Shown here: positions 1 to 13,290 of the stretch, one piece after another | Layout: each line of letters opens with the position of its first letter | Position numbering within the stretch: the stretch's first letter is position 1 | From: Isoetes taiwanensis | Taxonomy: Eukaryota; Streptophyta; Lycopodiopsida; Isoetales; Isoetaceae | Length of the DNA: 64,000 bases | Reading direction: 5' to 3' | Assembly (NCBI GenBank): GCA_021234155.1 | Contig: JAJEKV010000011.1 | Coordinates: forward strand, 618,001 to 682,000 | Notes under the pieces: generated by a model | Seen by the model: the letters and a program-made list of their open reading frames with translations, nothing else | Databases searched by the model: none | Told to the model about the DNA's origin: nothing | Made by a program: the position numbers and the translations under genes

Positions 1-737
1 GTATATTTCTATTTATTCTGCCACAAAAAGGACAAAAATCAGATCATGATAGAGGTGATTAGCAGCATGTTGTCCACATTCTGCTTTTGCCCACGTCCTG
101 CTGGATTGATTATTTCTAACCATCTAGCTTTTGTTACATTGATCCCACAGAGTATCTCCCTTATCTTCAAAGTCTAGGAACATTTCCAACCATTTCTATT
201 GCAACATCAAGCAGTTATATGAACACATCTCTGGTAAGATCCATTTTATTTCTTCTAATGTTCTCATTTCATCTTCTAGACTTGAGCACAACCTTTTTTT
301 TAGCCAAGCATCAAACGTGGCATTGGGAAAATGGTTCCCATGGCTTTATCTGTCGGAATTTTTATACTGCTATATAGGTCTGGATTGTGTTGATTGAGAG
401 CAAACGATGCTCATCAAATAGCTAACAGATCTAAGATTTAAGGATATTATTTTTAGATGTTTTTGTACGTGTCTCTCCTTCTCCTTGCAACCATGTATTT
501 CTTTCTATGTGCATTGCAGCTTCAGACTAGAGAAGCCATATGCTTCCAATTTGGAAATGCATGTTGGTCTGATCATCTTTGATACGCTTCAGTGCTTTAA
601 ACTGGGCCTCTTTAATTTGCTTAAGTTTATACAATTGTGACATGGATTTCATTCCTTCTCCTTAGAAGCTGTAACCGTCATATATATGTTATGCTTTTCC
701 TTACAGTTTTGGTTGGTTGACATATTACTTACTGTAG
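1..737. other. AT-rich DNA, no supported gene
   Basis: AT-rich, T-tract-rich sequence typical of plant intron or intergenic DNA. No ORF or repeat in it could be assigned. It may be intronic to the exon-like segments that follow. Confidence 0.5.
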
Positions 738-1458
738 GCCCTGAAAGTTAAAGAAAAGAAGGAAAGATGCAATCTCCAGGAGAAACTAGAGAATGATTTT
801 GCAACATTATCACAGTATCAAGCATGTAGTTCTTTGATGCACCTTAGGGAAAACATTAACAGACAAGGATGGAGACAAGGATGGGGTCAAAACTAATGAT
901 ATTGCGGTTCCAAATTAGAAACTCGATGATGCAGTAAGTTTATTTCTATTTGCTAGGAATTTTAATATAATACTGTCCTAGCACAGGCAGTTAGTTTTGG
1001 GTGTTTAATCTGGTTCAGCCAGCCCGATTTGTTTCAAGCAGGAGCTAAAGAATTAGTAAAAGCATGATATTAATCTCAGAAATTTTCCTGGTTTCAAATA
1101 CTGCTTTGTTTTTTATCATGTGAAGTTTGTGGTGCTGGCAGATTGAATGTTGATGAGGTAGAACACATAGCTTGCATTCATCCTCTGACAATTTCCAGCA
1201 CGTTGCAACATATTTGAAGAAAGAAGCAAATGTTTACAAGACTGGTCGGTGGCTTATACTTTTTTTCTGCTGCTAAAACATTTGTTCACAGTATTGGCAT
1301 AGATATCATCATGGAGCTGTGGTGTTGGAAACTGGCACTGATTTTCGTTCAGAGCTCAGTGCATAAAAGAGTATGTATGCAACCATTCACTTTGTTTTGC
1401 TCAATATTCTTAGGTCGAGGTCTGCATTCACAACTTCAAGGGATCATACGACGCATGA
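738..1458 (+). other. Exon-like segments of an unidentified gene upstream of the tandem array
   Basis: No long ORF, but two stretches look like exons. From 738, just after a plausible acceptor (ctgtag), 52 codons are open to a stop at 894. The predicted peptide is charged and heptad-like (it starts ALKVKEKKERCNLQEKLEND), suggesting a coiled coil. A second stretch, 1292-1370, lies between cacag and a gtatgt donor and reads YWHRYHHGAVVLETGTDF before an in-frame stop at 1364. I do not recognise the family. The segments sit directly upstream of the first 2.35-kb repeat, whose own exon-like pieces may belong to the same locus. In-frame stops suggest a pseudogene, or retained introns read as coding. 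Whether these are exons at all is inference from codon openness and splice-like borders. Confidence 0.35.
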
Positions 1459-3805
1459 AGGAACCAAGTCTGTAGAGGGAAAGTTAGATAAAGTTTGGAC
1501 CTTGCCTAGCTTTAGAAACATCTGCTAGCTTTAGCAAAATTATGGCCAGACATATGCAGCAAGATCCCCAATCGATTCAGGTATTGTGAATAATAATGTC
1601 ATGTTTGTAACTTTGCATCTGTGCTCTGGTCACTTTTCTTGAGTTGGGCACCAGATGGGCTTCTGGAACATCATTTATGCTGTTGGTGTTGCTTCCCTTT
1701 TCCAGATATTTGCAGGTTAACCTTTTGTTAACTCACAGTAGCAGGTCTGTTGAATCGCATATGCCATTTCTGGATGGAAGCCCTCATTGGGTAAGCCCTC
1801 GCTTTGAGTATTCGGTTCTTTCCATGCATTGATTCTTAAAAGAGAATCTATTTTCAAATTTTTGAGATTGCTAGAATAGGTTCTAGCGAGTCTGAGGTCA
1901 ACATTTCAGGCATGATGCATGGCCAAATGCAGGTCCTAAGCTCTTCTGAAAACTTCTCTTTCCGCCAGTATTATCTACATTATTTGAGAAGCTCTTGGCT
2001 AAATGAATGCATGAGCAGGAAATAGTGCCCGCAGTAAAGACACAAACTTGGTATCTCATCCCACCATTAAAGTTGTATTGTTCTAAACCATAGTATGAAG
2101 TAAAGCTTATCTACATTCTTAGAAAAGTCCTCTGTTTTTATTTTCCATGACAACGATTTGTGATCTTCCAATTATCCTTTTAATAATTATTGAACTTCAA
2201 TAGTATGTGCAGGTTCAGACTTCAAGAATCTGTGCAGACTCAAACTGGACTGCATGAAGAAATGCTAAAACGTCCTTATCCACTCTATTCAGTACAAGAG
2301 CAAAAGAGCAACTGAGCAAAATAAGGTAGTGTTTGTATAATTTCGTAAAATAATAGGGCTGAGAGCAGATTATTATTTTTGTTTTTTCCTGTTCAAGCCC
2401 TATTGCTTGCGCATTATAGGTTTTGCTCAATTTGAGCCATAGTTGAGTCAGCATGTAAACTTTTGAATTTTTGTTTCCTTTGTGGTCGGCAACTTTTTAT
2501 TTGTGGCAGCCATTGATTTCGATTAATGATGTGGACATGATCTCTGTTGAAGGTCTGGTAGATATCTTAGAAGTGGTCTCTCATGAGTCTGCTAGGTATA
2601 TCATATAGCTTGAGTCATGCAAATAATAAGGCTTTTGTTTTGTGGCAAAAGTCATTGACCTTACACGACCTAGAATCCATCATTGAATGCGTCATGATCT
2701 TTGGTGCATGAGCTACACAGAATTATTTCCTTTGTAGAGTTTGTTGCTTACCTATCCTTTTTATTATAGGACGTCTCTTTATATTACGTCTCAAGGCAAA
2801 GGTTGTTACTGTTCCATCATTTTCGCACATGAAATTGCTGCCATACTGTGTATCTCTGCATACTACAGACTCTTGAGATATTTATGATTGTTTTTCATGC
2901 ACAAATGCTACAGAAGCAATGCCTAAAAATAGTCATGGTATTTGCTTGCATTTATTGATGTATTGTGCCCAATTCAAAGCCAAGTTGCTAGGCAGAATAA
3001 TTGAGTGAGTCCTATTTATTTTGTTTGAACCCTATATGAATGTGTTGCATTAACATTCCTTTTCCAAGATGTATCTTATCTTTGCTATTCCAAAGCAAAA
3101 ACTATAAAATTTATTGAGTCTCTCTTTGATCTCAAAGTATAATCCGGATTTATTTAGACTGTCGAGCATCCAAACGAATGTGTCAATCTCCACGTAATTT
3201 TTTGTCCATGTTTTCTTCTTTGGGAGGTTGATTTAGCATTAAACTAGGTGTTTTACTGAACAACAAATTCTAATGACGCCAAAGTTTGGAGAACCCAATT
3301 CTGAACTTAAAAGCTCTTTTGTTTCAACTGTCTTAATTGCATAATAAACGTGTGGCTTATATATATATATGGAGCAAATGCAATATAATTTAAGAGAACG
3401 TAAGGCTATTGCGCAATTCAATATAATCTAAAAGAATGTCAAGTGTTTAATTTAATGTAAACATGGTAAGGGCATCCTTTACGTTGGACAACCCTTGGAA
3501 TAATTGGACATCCTTTAGTTCCACGTTGCACAACCCTTGGTCATGGCCGAAATTGGATAACCCTTACAATAATTGAACATCCTTTAGTTCCACGTTTCAC
3601 AACCCTTGGTCATGGCCAAAATCGTTGCAAGGGTAATAATCACACTAGATTTTTTATCCATATTGATGGCACACCAATAAAGAGACACACCAACTAATCT
3701 TCATAGACCATGGGTTCCAATCTAACCTCAACAACTTCCACCATTGCAATTTAATAAAAGGTGTATTTATAAAAGTACAATTGATGAATATTGCTTTATG
3801 TGTAC
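1459..3805 (+). repeat. 2.35-kb tandem repeat, copy 1
   Basis: First of five head-to-tail copies; each begins at aggaaccaagtctgtagagg. Within the unit, segments with open frames and splice-like borders recur. One ends MARHMQQDPQSIQ before gtattg (near 1580). One reads MGFWNIIYAVGVASLFQIFA. One, at 2213-2325, reads LHEEMLKRPYPLYSVQEQ and runs into a stop. One, at 2510-2595, reads SINDVDMISVEGLVDILEVV before gtatat. The unit also holds an internal duplication of about 65 bp near 3480-3620 (ccacgtt...cacaacccttggtcatggcc). No family was recognised. Copy 1 shares some single-base variants in its last third with copy 5 rather than copies 2-4, as expected after unequal exchange. Confidence 0.93.
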
Positions 3806-6160
3806 AGGAACCAAGTCTGTAGAGGGAAGTTAGATAAAGTTTGGACCTTGCCTAGCTTTAGAAACATCTGCTAGCTTTCGCAAAATTATGGCCAGACATA
3901 TGCAGCAAGATCCCCAATCGATTCAGTATTGTGAATAATAATGTCATTTTGTAACTTTGCATCTGTGCTCTGGTCACTTTTCTTGAGTTGGGCACTAGAT
4001 GGGCTTCTGGAACATCATTTATGCTGTTGGTGTTGCTTCCCTTTTCCAGATATTTGCAGGTTAACCTTTTGTTAACTCACGAAAGAGTGGTGTCCGTTGA
4101 ATCGCATATGCCATTTCTGGATGGAAGCCCTCATTGGGTAAGCCCTCGCTTTGAGTATTCGGTTCTTTCCATGCATTGATTCTTAAAAGAGAATCTATTT
4201 TCAAATTTTTGAGATTGCTAGAATAGGTTCTAGCGAGTCTGAGGTCAACATTTCAGGCATGATGCATGGCCAAATGCGAGTCCTAAGCTCTTAAAAACTT
4301 CTCTTTCATGAAGATTATCTACATTATTTGAGAAGCTCTTGGCTAAATGAATGCATGAGCGAAAATAGTGCCCATGATAAAAGACACAAACTTGGTATCT
4401 CATCCCACCATTAAAGTTGTATTGTTCTAAACCATAGTATGAAGTAAAGCTTATCTACATTCTTAGAAAAGTCCTCTGTTTTTATTTTCCATGACAACGA
4501 TTTGTGATCTTCCAATTATCCTTTTAATAATTATTGAACTTCAATAGTATGTGCGTGTTCGGACTTCAAGAATCAATGCACTCAAACCTGACCTTGCATG
4601 AAGAAATGCTAAAACGTCCTTATCCACTCTATTCAAAGACAAGAGCAAAAGAGCAAACCGAGCAAAATAAGGTAGTGTTTGTATAATTTAAGTAAAATAA
4701 TAGGGCCGAGAGAGCATTATTATTTTTGTTTTTTCCTGTTCAAGCCCTATTGCTTTATGCATACGTATAGGTTTTGCTCAATTTGAGCCATAGTTGAGCT
4801 AGCATGTAAACTTTTGAATTTTTTGTTTCCTTTGTGGCTGGCAACTTTTTATTTGTGGCAGCCATTGATTTCGATTAATGATGTGGACATGATCTCTGTT
4901 GAAGGTCTGGTAGATATCTTAGAAGTGGTCTCTCATGAGTCTGCTAGGTATATCATATAGCTTGAGTCATGCAAATAATAAGGCTTTTGTTTTGTGGCAA
5001 AAGTCATTGACCTTACACACCTAGAATCCATCATTGAATGCGTCAGATGATCTTTGGTGCATGAGCTACACAAATTATTTCCTTTGTAGAGTTTGTTGCT
5101 TACCTATCCTTTTTATTATAGGACGTCTCTTTTTTATATTACGTCTCAAGGCAAAGGTTATTCTTGTTCCATCATTTTCGCACATGAAATTGCTTGCCAT
5201 ACTGTGTATCTCTCTGCATACTACAGACTCTTGAGATATTTATGATTGTTTTTCATGCACAAATGCTACAGAAGCAATGCCTAAAATAGTCATGGTATTT
5301 GCTTGCATTTATTGATGTATTGTGCCCAATTCAAAGCCAAGTTGCTAGGCAGAATAATTGAGTGAGTCCTATTTGTTTTGTTTGAACCCTATATGAATGT
5401 GCTGCATTAACATTCCTTTTCCAAGATGTATCTTATCTTTGGTATTCCAAAGCAAAAACTATAAAATTTATTGAGTCTCTCTTTGATCTCAAAGTATAAT
5501 CCGGATTTGTTTAGACTGTCGAGCATCCAAACGAATATGTCAATCTCCACATAATTTTTGTCCATGTTTTCTTCTTTGGGAGGTTGATTTAGCATAAAAC
5601 TAGGTGTTTTACTGAACATCAAATTCTAATGACGCCAAAGTTTGGAGAACCCAATTCTGAACTTAAAAGCTCTTTTGTTTCAACTGTCTTAATTGCATAA
5701 TAAACGTGTGGCTTATATATATATGGAGCAAATGCAATATAATTTAAGAGAACGTAAGGCTATTGCGCAATTCAATATAATCTAAAAAGAATGTCAAGTG
5801 TTTAATTTAATGTAAACATGGTAAGGGCATCCTTTACGTTGGACAACCCTTGGAATAATTGGACATCCTTTAGTTCCACGTTGCACAACCCTTGGTCATG
5901 GCCGAAATTGGATAACCCTTGCAATAATTGAACATCCTTTAGTTCCACGTTTCACAACCCTTGGTCATGGCCAAAATCGTTGCAAGGGTAATAATCACAC
6001 TAGATTTTTATCCATATTGATGGCACACCAATAAAGAGACACACCAACTAATCTTCATAGACCATGGGTTCCAATCTAACCTCAACAACTTCCACCATTG
6101 CAATTTAATAAAAAGGTGTATTTATAAAAGTACAATTGATGAATATTGCTTTATGTGTAC
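3806..6160 (+). repeat. 2.35-kb tandem repeat, copy 2 (most aberrant)
   Basis: Same unit as copy 1, 2,355 bp. It is the most divergent copy, but the differences are small clustered substitutions and indels, almost all at positions where other copies have CAG, CTG or CG (for example gcaggttcagac becomes gcgtgttcggac, and gcaactgagc becomes gcaaaccgagc). Long stretches between these sites match the other copies base for base. This is unlike ordinary divergence and suggests consensus error at modified cytosines. Confidence 0.93.
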
Positions 6161-8510
6161 AGGAACCAAGTCTGTAGAGGGAAGTTAGATAAAGTTTGGA
6201 CCTTGCCTAGCTTTAGAAACATCTGCTAGCTTTCGCAAAATTATGGCCAGACATATGCAGCAAGATCCCCAATCGATTCAGGTATTGTGAATAATAATGT
6301 CATTTTGTAACTTTGCATCTGTGCTCTGGTCACTTTTCTTGAGTTGGGCACTAGATGGGCTTCTGGAACATCATTTATCTTTGTTGGTGTTGCTTCCCTT
6401 TTCGGATATTTGCAGGGTTAACCTTTTGTTAACTCACAAGAGATGCTTGTCCTGTTGAATCGCATATGCCATTTTCGGATGGAAGCCCTCATTGGGTAAG
6501 CCCTCGCTTTGAGTATTCGGTTCTTTCCATGCATTGATTCTTAAAAGAGAATCTATTTTCAAATTTTTGAGATTGCTAGAATAGGTTCTAGCGAGTCTGA
6601 GGTCAACATTTCAGGCATGATGCATGGCCAAATGCAGGTCCTAAGCTCTTCCTCGAAACTTCTCTTCCGCCATATTATCTACATTATTTGAGAAGCTCTT
6701 GGCTAAATGAATGCATGAGCAGGAAATAGTGCCCGCAGTAAAGACACAAACTTGGTATCTCATCCCACCATTAAAGTTGTATTGTTCTAAACCATAGTAT
6801 GAAGTAAAGCTTATCTACATTCTTAGAAAAGTCCTCTGTTTTTATTTTCCATGACAACGATTTGTGATCTTCCAATTATCCTTTTAATAATTATTGAACT
6901 TCAATAGTATGTGCAGGTTCAGACTTCAAGAATCTGTGCAGACTCAAACTGGACTGCATGAAGAAATGCTAAAACGTCCTTATCCACTCTATTCAGTACA
7001 AGAGCAAAAGAGCAACTGAGCAAAATAAGGTAGTGTTTGTATAATTTCGTAAAATAATAGGGCTGAGAGCAGATTATTATTTTTGTTTTTTCCTGTTCAA
7101 GCCCTATTGCTTGCGCACGTATAGGTTTTGCTCAATTTGAGCCATAGTTGAGCTGCGCATGTAAACTTTTGAATTTTTTGTTTCCTTTGTGGCTGGCAAC
7201 TTTTTATTTGTGGCAGCCATTGATTTCGATTAATGATGTGGACATGATCTCTGTTGAAGGTCTGGTAGATATCTTAGAAGTGGTCTCTCATGAGTCTGCT
7301 AGGTATATCATATAGCTTGAGTCATGCAAATAATAAGGCTTTTGTTTTGTGGCAAAAGTCATTGACCTTACACAGCCTAGAATCCATCATTGAATGCGTA
7401 CAGATGCTGGTGCATGAGCTACACAGAATTATTTCCTTTGTAGAGTTTGTTGCTTACCTATCCTTTTTATTATAGGACGTCTCTTTATATTACGTCTCAA
7501 GGCAAAGGTTGTTACTGTTCCATCATTTTCGCACATGAAATTGCTGCCATACTGTGTATCTCTGCATACTACAGACTCTTGAGATATTTATGATTGTTTT
7601 TCATGCACAAATGCTACAGAAGCAATGCCTAAAAATAGTCATGGTATTTGCTTGCATTTATTGATGTATTGTGCCCAATTCAAAGCCAAGTTGCTAGGCA
7701 GAATAATTGAGTGAGTCCTATTTGTTTTGTTTGAACCCTATATGAATGTGCTGCATTAACATTCCTTTTCCAAGATGTATCTTATCTTTGGTATTCCAAA
7801 GCAAAAACTATAAAATTTATTGAGTCTCTCTTTGATCTCAAAGTATAATCCGGATTTGTTTAGACTGTCGAGCATCCAAACGAATATGTCAATCTCCACA
7901 TAATTTTTTGTCCATGTTTTCTTCTTTGGGAGGTTGATTTAGCATAAAACTAGGTGTTTTACTGAACATCAAATTCTAATGACGCCAAAGTTTGGAGAAC
8001 CCAATTCTGAACTTAAAAGCTCTTTTGTTTCAACTGTCTTAATTGCATAATAAACGTGTGGCTTATATATATATGGAGCAAATGCAATATAATTTAAGAG
8101 AACGTAAGGCTATTGCGCAATTCAATATAATCTAAAAGAATGTCAAGTGTTTAATTTAATGTAAACATGGTAAGGGCATCCTTTACGTTGGACAACCCTT
8201 GGAATAATTGGACATCCTTTAGTTCCACGTTGCACAACCCTTGGTCATGGCCGAAATTGGATAACCCTTGCAATAATTGAACATCCTTTAGTTCCACGTT
8301 TCACAACCCTTGGTCATGGCCAAAATCGTTGCAAGGGTAATAATCACACTAGATTTTTTATCCATATTGATGGCACACCAATAAAGAGACACACCAACTA
8401 ATCTTCATAGACCATGGGTTCCAATCTAACCTCAACAACTTCCACCATTGCAATTTAATAAAAAGGTGTATTTATAAAAGTACAATTGATGAATATTGCT
8501 TTATGTGTAC
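6161..8510 (+). repeat. 2.35-kb tandem repeat, copy 3
   Basis: Same unit, 2,350 bp. The MGFWNIIY-type segment is altered at CTG/CAG sites (atgctgttgg becomes atctttgttgg; ttccagatat becomes ttcggatat). The rest is nearly identical to copies 4 and 5. Confidence 0.93.
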
Positions 8511-10859
8511 AGGAACCAAGTCTGTAGAGGGGAAGTTAGATAAAGTTTGGACCTTGCCTAGCTTTAGAAACATCTGCTAGCTTTCGCAAAATTATGGCCA
8601 GACATATGCAGCAAGATCCCCAATCGATTCAGGTATTGTGAATAATAATGTCATTTTGTAACTTTGCATCTGTGCTCTGGTCACTTTTCTTGAGTTGGGC
8701 ACTAGATGGGCTTCTGGAACATCATTTATGCTGTTGGTGTTGCTTCCCTTTTCCAGATATTTGCAGGTTAACCTTTTGTTAACTCACAGTAGCAGGTCTG
8801 TTGAATCGCATATGCCATTTCTGGATGGAAGCCCTCATTGGGTAAGCCCTCGCTTTGAGTATTCGGTTCTTTCCATGCATTGATTCTTAAAAGAGAATCT
8901 ATTTTCAAATTTTTGAGATTGCTAGAATAGGTTCTAGCGAGTCTGAGGTCAACATTTCAGGCATGATGCATGGCCAAATGCAGGTCCTAAGCTCTTCTGA
9001 AAACTTCTCTTTCCGCCAGTATTATCTACATTATTTGAGAAGCTCTTGGCTAAATGAATGCATGAGCAGGAAATAGTGCCCGCAGTAAAGACACAAACTT
9101 GGTATCTCATCCCACCATTAAAGTTGTATTGTTCTAAACCATAGTATGAAGTAAAGCTTATCTACATTCTTAGAAAAGTCCTCTGTTTTTATTTTCCATG
9201 ACAACGATTTGTGATCTTCCAATTATCCTTTTAATAATTATTGAACTTCAATAGTATGTGCAGGTTCAGACTTCAAGAATGCAATGCGGACTCAAACCGG
9301 ATTTGCATGAAGAAATGCTAAAACGTCCTTATCCACTCTATTCAGTACAAGAGCAAAAGAGCAACTGAGCAAAATAAGGTAGTGTTTGTATAATTTCGTA
9401 AAATAATAGGGCTGAGAGCAGATTATTATTTTTGTTTTTTCCTGTTCAAGCCCTATTGCTTGCGCACGTATAGGTTTTGCTCAATTTGAGCCATAGTTGA
9501 GCTGCGCATGTAAACTTTTGAATTTTTTGTTTCCTTTGTGGCTGGCAACTTTTTATTTGTGGCAGCCATTGATTTCGATTAATGATGTGGACATGATCTC
9601 TGTTGAAGGTCTGGTAGATATCTTAGAAGTGGTCTCTCATGAGTCTGCTAGGTATATCATATAGCTTGAGTCATGCAAATAATAAGGCTTTTGTTTTGTG
9701 GCAAAAGTCATTGACCTTACACAGCCTAGAATCCATCATTGAATGCGTACAGATGCTGGTGCATGAGCTACACAGAATTATTTCCTTTGTAGAGTTTGTT
9801 GCTTACCTATCCTTTTTATTATAGGACGTCTCTTTATATTACGTCTCAAGGCAAAGGTTGTTACTGTTCCATCATTTTCGCACATGAAATTGCTGCCATA
9901 CTGTGTATCTCTGCATACTACAGACTCTTGAGATATTTATGATTGTTTTTCATGCACAAATGCTACAGAAGCAATGCCTAAAAATAGTCATGGTATTTGC
10001 TTGCATTTATTGATGTATTGTGCCCAATTCAAAGCCAAGTTGCTAGGCAGAATAATTGAGTGAGTCCTATTTGTTTTGTTTGAACCCTATATGAATGTGC
10101 TGCATTAACATTCCTTTTCCAAGATGTATCTTATCTTTGGTATTCCAAAGCAAAAACTATAAAATTTATTGAGTCTCTCTTTGATCTCAAAGTATAATCC
10201 GGATTTGTTTAGACTGTCGAGCATCCAAACGAATATGTCAATCTCCACATAATTTTTTGTCCATGTTTTCTTCTTTGGGAGGTTGATTTAGCATAAAACT
10301 AGGTGTTTTACTGAACATCAAATTCTAATGACGCCAAAGTTTGGAGAACCCAATTCTGAACTTAAAAGCTCTTTTGTTTCAACTGTCTTAATTGCATAAT
10401 AAACGTGTGGCTTATATATATATGGAGCAAATGCAATATAATTTAAGAGAACGTAAGGCTATTGCGCAATTCAATATAATCTAAAAGAATGTCAAGTGTT
10501 TAATTTAATGTAAACATGGTAAGGGCATCCTTTACGTTGGACAACCCTTGGAATAATTGGACATCCTTTAGTTCCACGTTGCACAACCCTTGGTCATGGC
10601 CGAAATTGGATAACCCTTGCAATAATTGAACATCCTTTAGTTCCACGTTTCACAACCCTTGGTCATGGCCAAAATCGTTGCAAGGGTAATAATCACACTA
10701 GATTTTTTATCCATATTGATGGCACACCAATAAAGAGACACACCAACTAATCTTCATAGACCATGGGTTCCAATCTAACCTCAACAACTTCCACCATTGC
10801 AATTTAATAAAAAGGTGTATTTATAAAAGTACAATTGATGAATATTGCTTTATGTGTAC
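8511..10859 (+). repeat. 2.35-kb tandem repeat, copy 4
   Basis: Same unit, 2,349 bp. Almost identical to copy 3 outside one CAG/CTG-rich patch near 9280-9310. Confidence 0.93.
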
Positions 10860-13185
10860 AGGAACCAAGTCTGTAGAGGGGAAGTTAGATAAAGTTTGGA
10901 CCTTGCCTAGCTTTAGAAACATCTGCTAGCTTTCGCAAAATTATGGCCAGACATATGCAGCAAGATCCCCAATCGATTCAGGTATTGTGAATAATAATGT
11001 CATTTTGTAACTTTGCATCTGTGCTCTGGTCACTTTTCTTGAGTTGGGCACTAGATGGGCTTCTGGAACATCATTTATGCTGTTGGTGTTGCTTCCCTTT
11101 TCCAGATATTTGCAGGTTAACCTTTTGTTAACTCACAGTAGCAGGTCTGTTGAATCGCATATGCCATTTCTGGATGGAAGCCCTCATTGGGTAAGCCCTC
11201 GCTTTGAGTATTCGGTTCTTTCCATGCATTGATTCTTAAAAGAGAATCTATTTTCAAATTTTTGAGATTGCTAGAATAGGTTCTAGCGAGTCTGAGGTCA
11301 ACATTTCAGGCATGATGCATGGCCAAATGCAGGTCCTAAGCTCTTCTGAAAACTTCTCTTTCCGCCAGTATTATCTACATTATTTGAGAAGCTCTTGGCT
11401 AAATGCATGCATGAGCAGGAAATAGTGCCCGCAGTAAAGACACAAACTTGGTATCTCATCCCACCATTAAAGTTGTATTGTTCTAAACCATAGTATGCAG
11501 TAAAGCTTATCTACATTCTTAGAAAAGTCCTCTGTTTTTATTTTCCATGACAACGATTTGTGATCTTCCAATTATCCTTTTAATAATTATCGAACTTCAA
11601 TAGTATGTGCAGGTTCAGACTTCAAGAATCTGTGCAGACTCAAACTGGACTGCATGAAGAAATGCTAAAACGTCCTTATCCACTCTATTCAGTACAAGAG
11701 CAAAAGAGCAACTGAGCAAAATAAGGTAGTGTTTGTATAATTTCGTAAAATAATAGGGCTGAGAGCAGATTATTATTTTTGTTTTTTCCTGTTCAAGCCC
11801 TATTGCGCACGTATAGGTTTTGCTCAATTTGAGCCATAGTTGAGCTGCGCATGTAAACTTTTGAATTTTTTGTTTCCTTTGTGGCTGGCAACTTTTTATT
11901 TGTGGCAGCCATTGATTTCGATTAATGATGTGGACATGATGTCTGTTGAAGGTCTGGTAGATATCTTAGAAGTGGTCTCTCATGAGTCTGCTAGGTATAT
12001 CATATAGCTTGAGTCATGCAAATAATAAGGCTTTTGTTTTGTGGCAAAAGTCATTGACCTTACACAGCCTAGAATCCATCATTGAATGAGTACAGATGCT
12101 GGTGCATGAGCTACACAGAATTATTTCCTTTGTAGAGTTTGTTGCTTACCTATCCTTTTTATTATAGGACGTCTCTTTATATTACGTCCCAAGGCAAAGG
12201 TTGTTACTGTTCCATCATTTTCGCACATGAAATTGCTGCCATACTGTGTATCTCTGCATACTACAGACTCTTGAGATATTTATGATTGTTTTTCATGCAC
12301 AAATGCTACAGAAGCAATGCCTAAAAATAGTCATGGTATTTGCTTGCATTTATTGATGTATTGTGCCCAATTCAAAGCCAAGTTGCTAGGCAGAATAATT
12401 GAGTGAGTCCTATTCGTTTTGTTTGAACCCTATATGAATGCGCTGCATTAACATTCCTTTTCCAAGATGTATCTTATCTTTGCTATTCCAAAGCAAAAAC
12501 TATAAAATTTATTGAGTCTCTCTTTGATCTCAAAGTATAATCCGGATTTGTTTAGACTGTCGAGCATCCAAACGAATGTGTCAATCTCCACGTAATTTTT
12601 TGTCCATGTTTTCTTCTTTGGGAGGTTGATTTAGCATAAAACTAGGTGTTTTACTAAACATCAAATTTTAATGACGCCAAAATTTGGAGAACCCCTCTTT
12701 TGTTTCAACTGTCTTAATTGCATAATAAACGTGTGGCTTATATATATATGGAGCAAATGCAATATAATTTAAGAGAACGTAAGGCTATTGCGCAATTCAA
12801 TATAATCTAAAAGAATGTCAAGTGTTTAATTTAATGTAAACATGGTAAGGGCATCCTTTACGTTGGACAACCCTTGGAATAATTGGACATCCTTTAGTTC
12901 CACGTTGCACAACCCTTGGTCATGGCCGAAATTGGATAACCCTTGCAATAATTGAACATCCTTTAGTTCCACGTTTCACAACCCTTGGTCATGGCCAAAA
13001 TCGTTGCAAGGGTAATAATCACACTAGATTTTTTATCCATATTGATGGCACACCAATAAAGAGACACACCAACTAATCTTCATAGACCATGGGTTCCAAT
13101 CTAACCTCAACAACTTCCACCATTGCAATTTAATAAAAAGGTGTATTTATAAAAGTACAATTGATGAATATTGCTTTATGTGTAC
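10860..13185 (+). repeat. 2.35-kb tandem repeat, copy 5 (3' end of array)
   Basis: Last copy, 2,326 bp. It is shorter because of a small deletion where other copies read aacccaattctgaac (near 12690). The array stops at the same tgtacag boundary that joins the other copies, then switches to unrelated DNA. The boundary tttatgtgtacag resembles a splice acceptor, so every unit ends just before a potential exon start. Confidence 0.93.
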
Positions 13186-13186
13186 A

Positions 13187-13290
13187 GGAAAGGGCAGTTA
13201 CATGCCTTTCCTGGCATGGAAACCTGGCGACGCGCGGCAGCGTGGAGGCAAGTTGACATGCCAAGGAAGGCATGTAACTGGCCTTCCCTG
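13187..13290. repeat. Inverted repeat able to form a long hairpin
   Basis: An arm containing gcagttacatgcctttcctg is followed after about 40 bases by its near reverse complement, ccaaggaaggcatgtaactg. The arms span about 26-30 bp and the loop is GC-rich (gcgacgcgcggcagcg). It lies immediately at the 3' edge of the tandem array. It could be a small foldback element or a degraded MITE; no target duplication was seen. Confidence 0.7.

Noticed and set aside
1644-11232. Recurring ORFs of about 62 codons (MGTRWASGTSF...) in the 2.35-kb units
   Set aside because: They overlap a better-supported exon-like segment in another frame (MGFWNIIYAVGV) and change at CAG/CTG sites without codon-level constraint; they recur only because the DNA repeats.
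1459-13185. CRISPR or satellite centromere array
   Set aside because: The 2.35-kb unit is far too long for a CRISPR repeat, and its exon-like content and only five copies do not suit a centromeric satellite.
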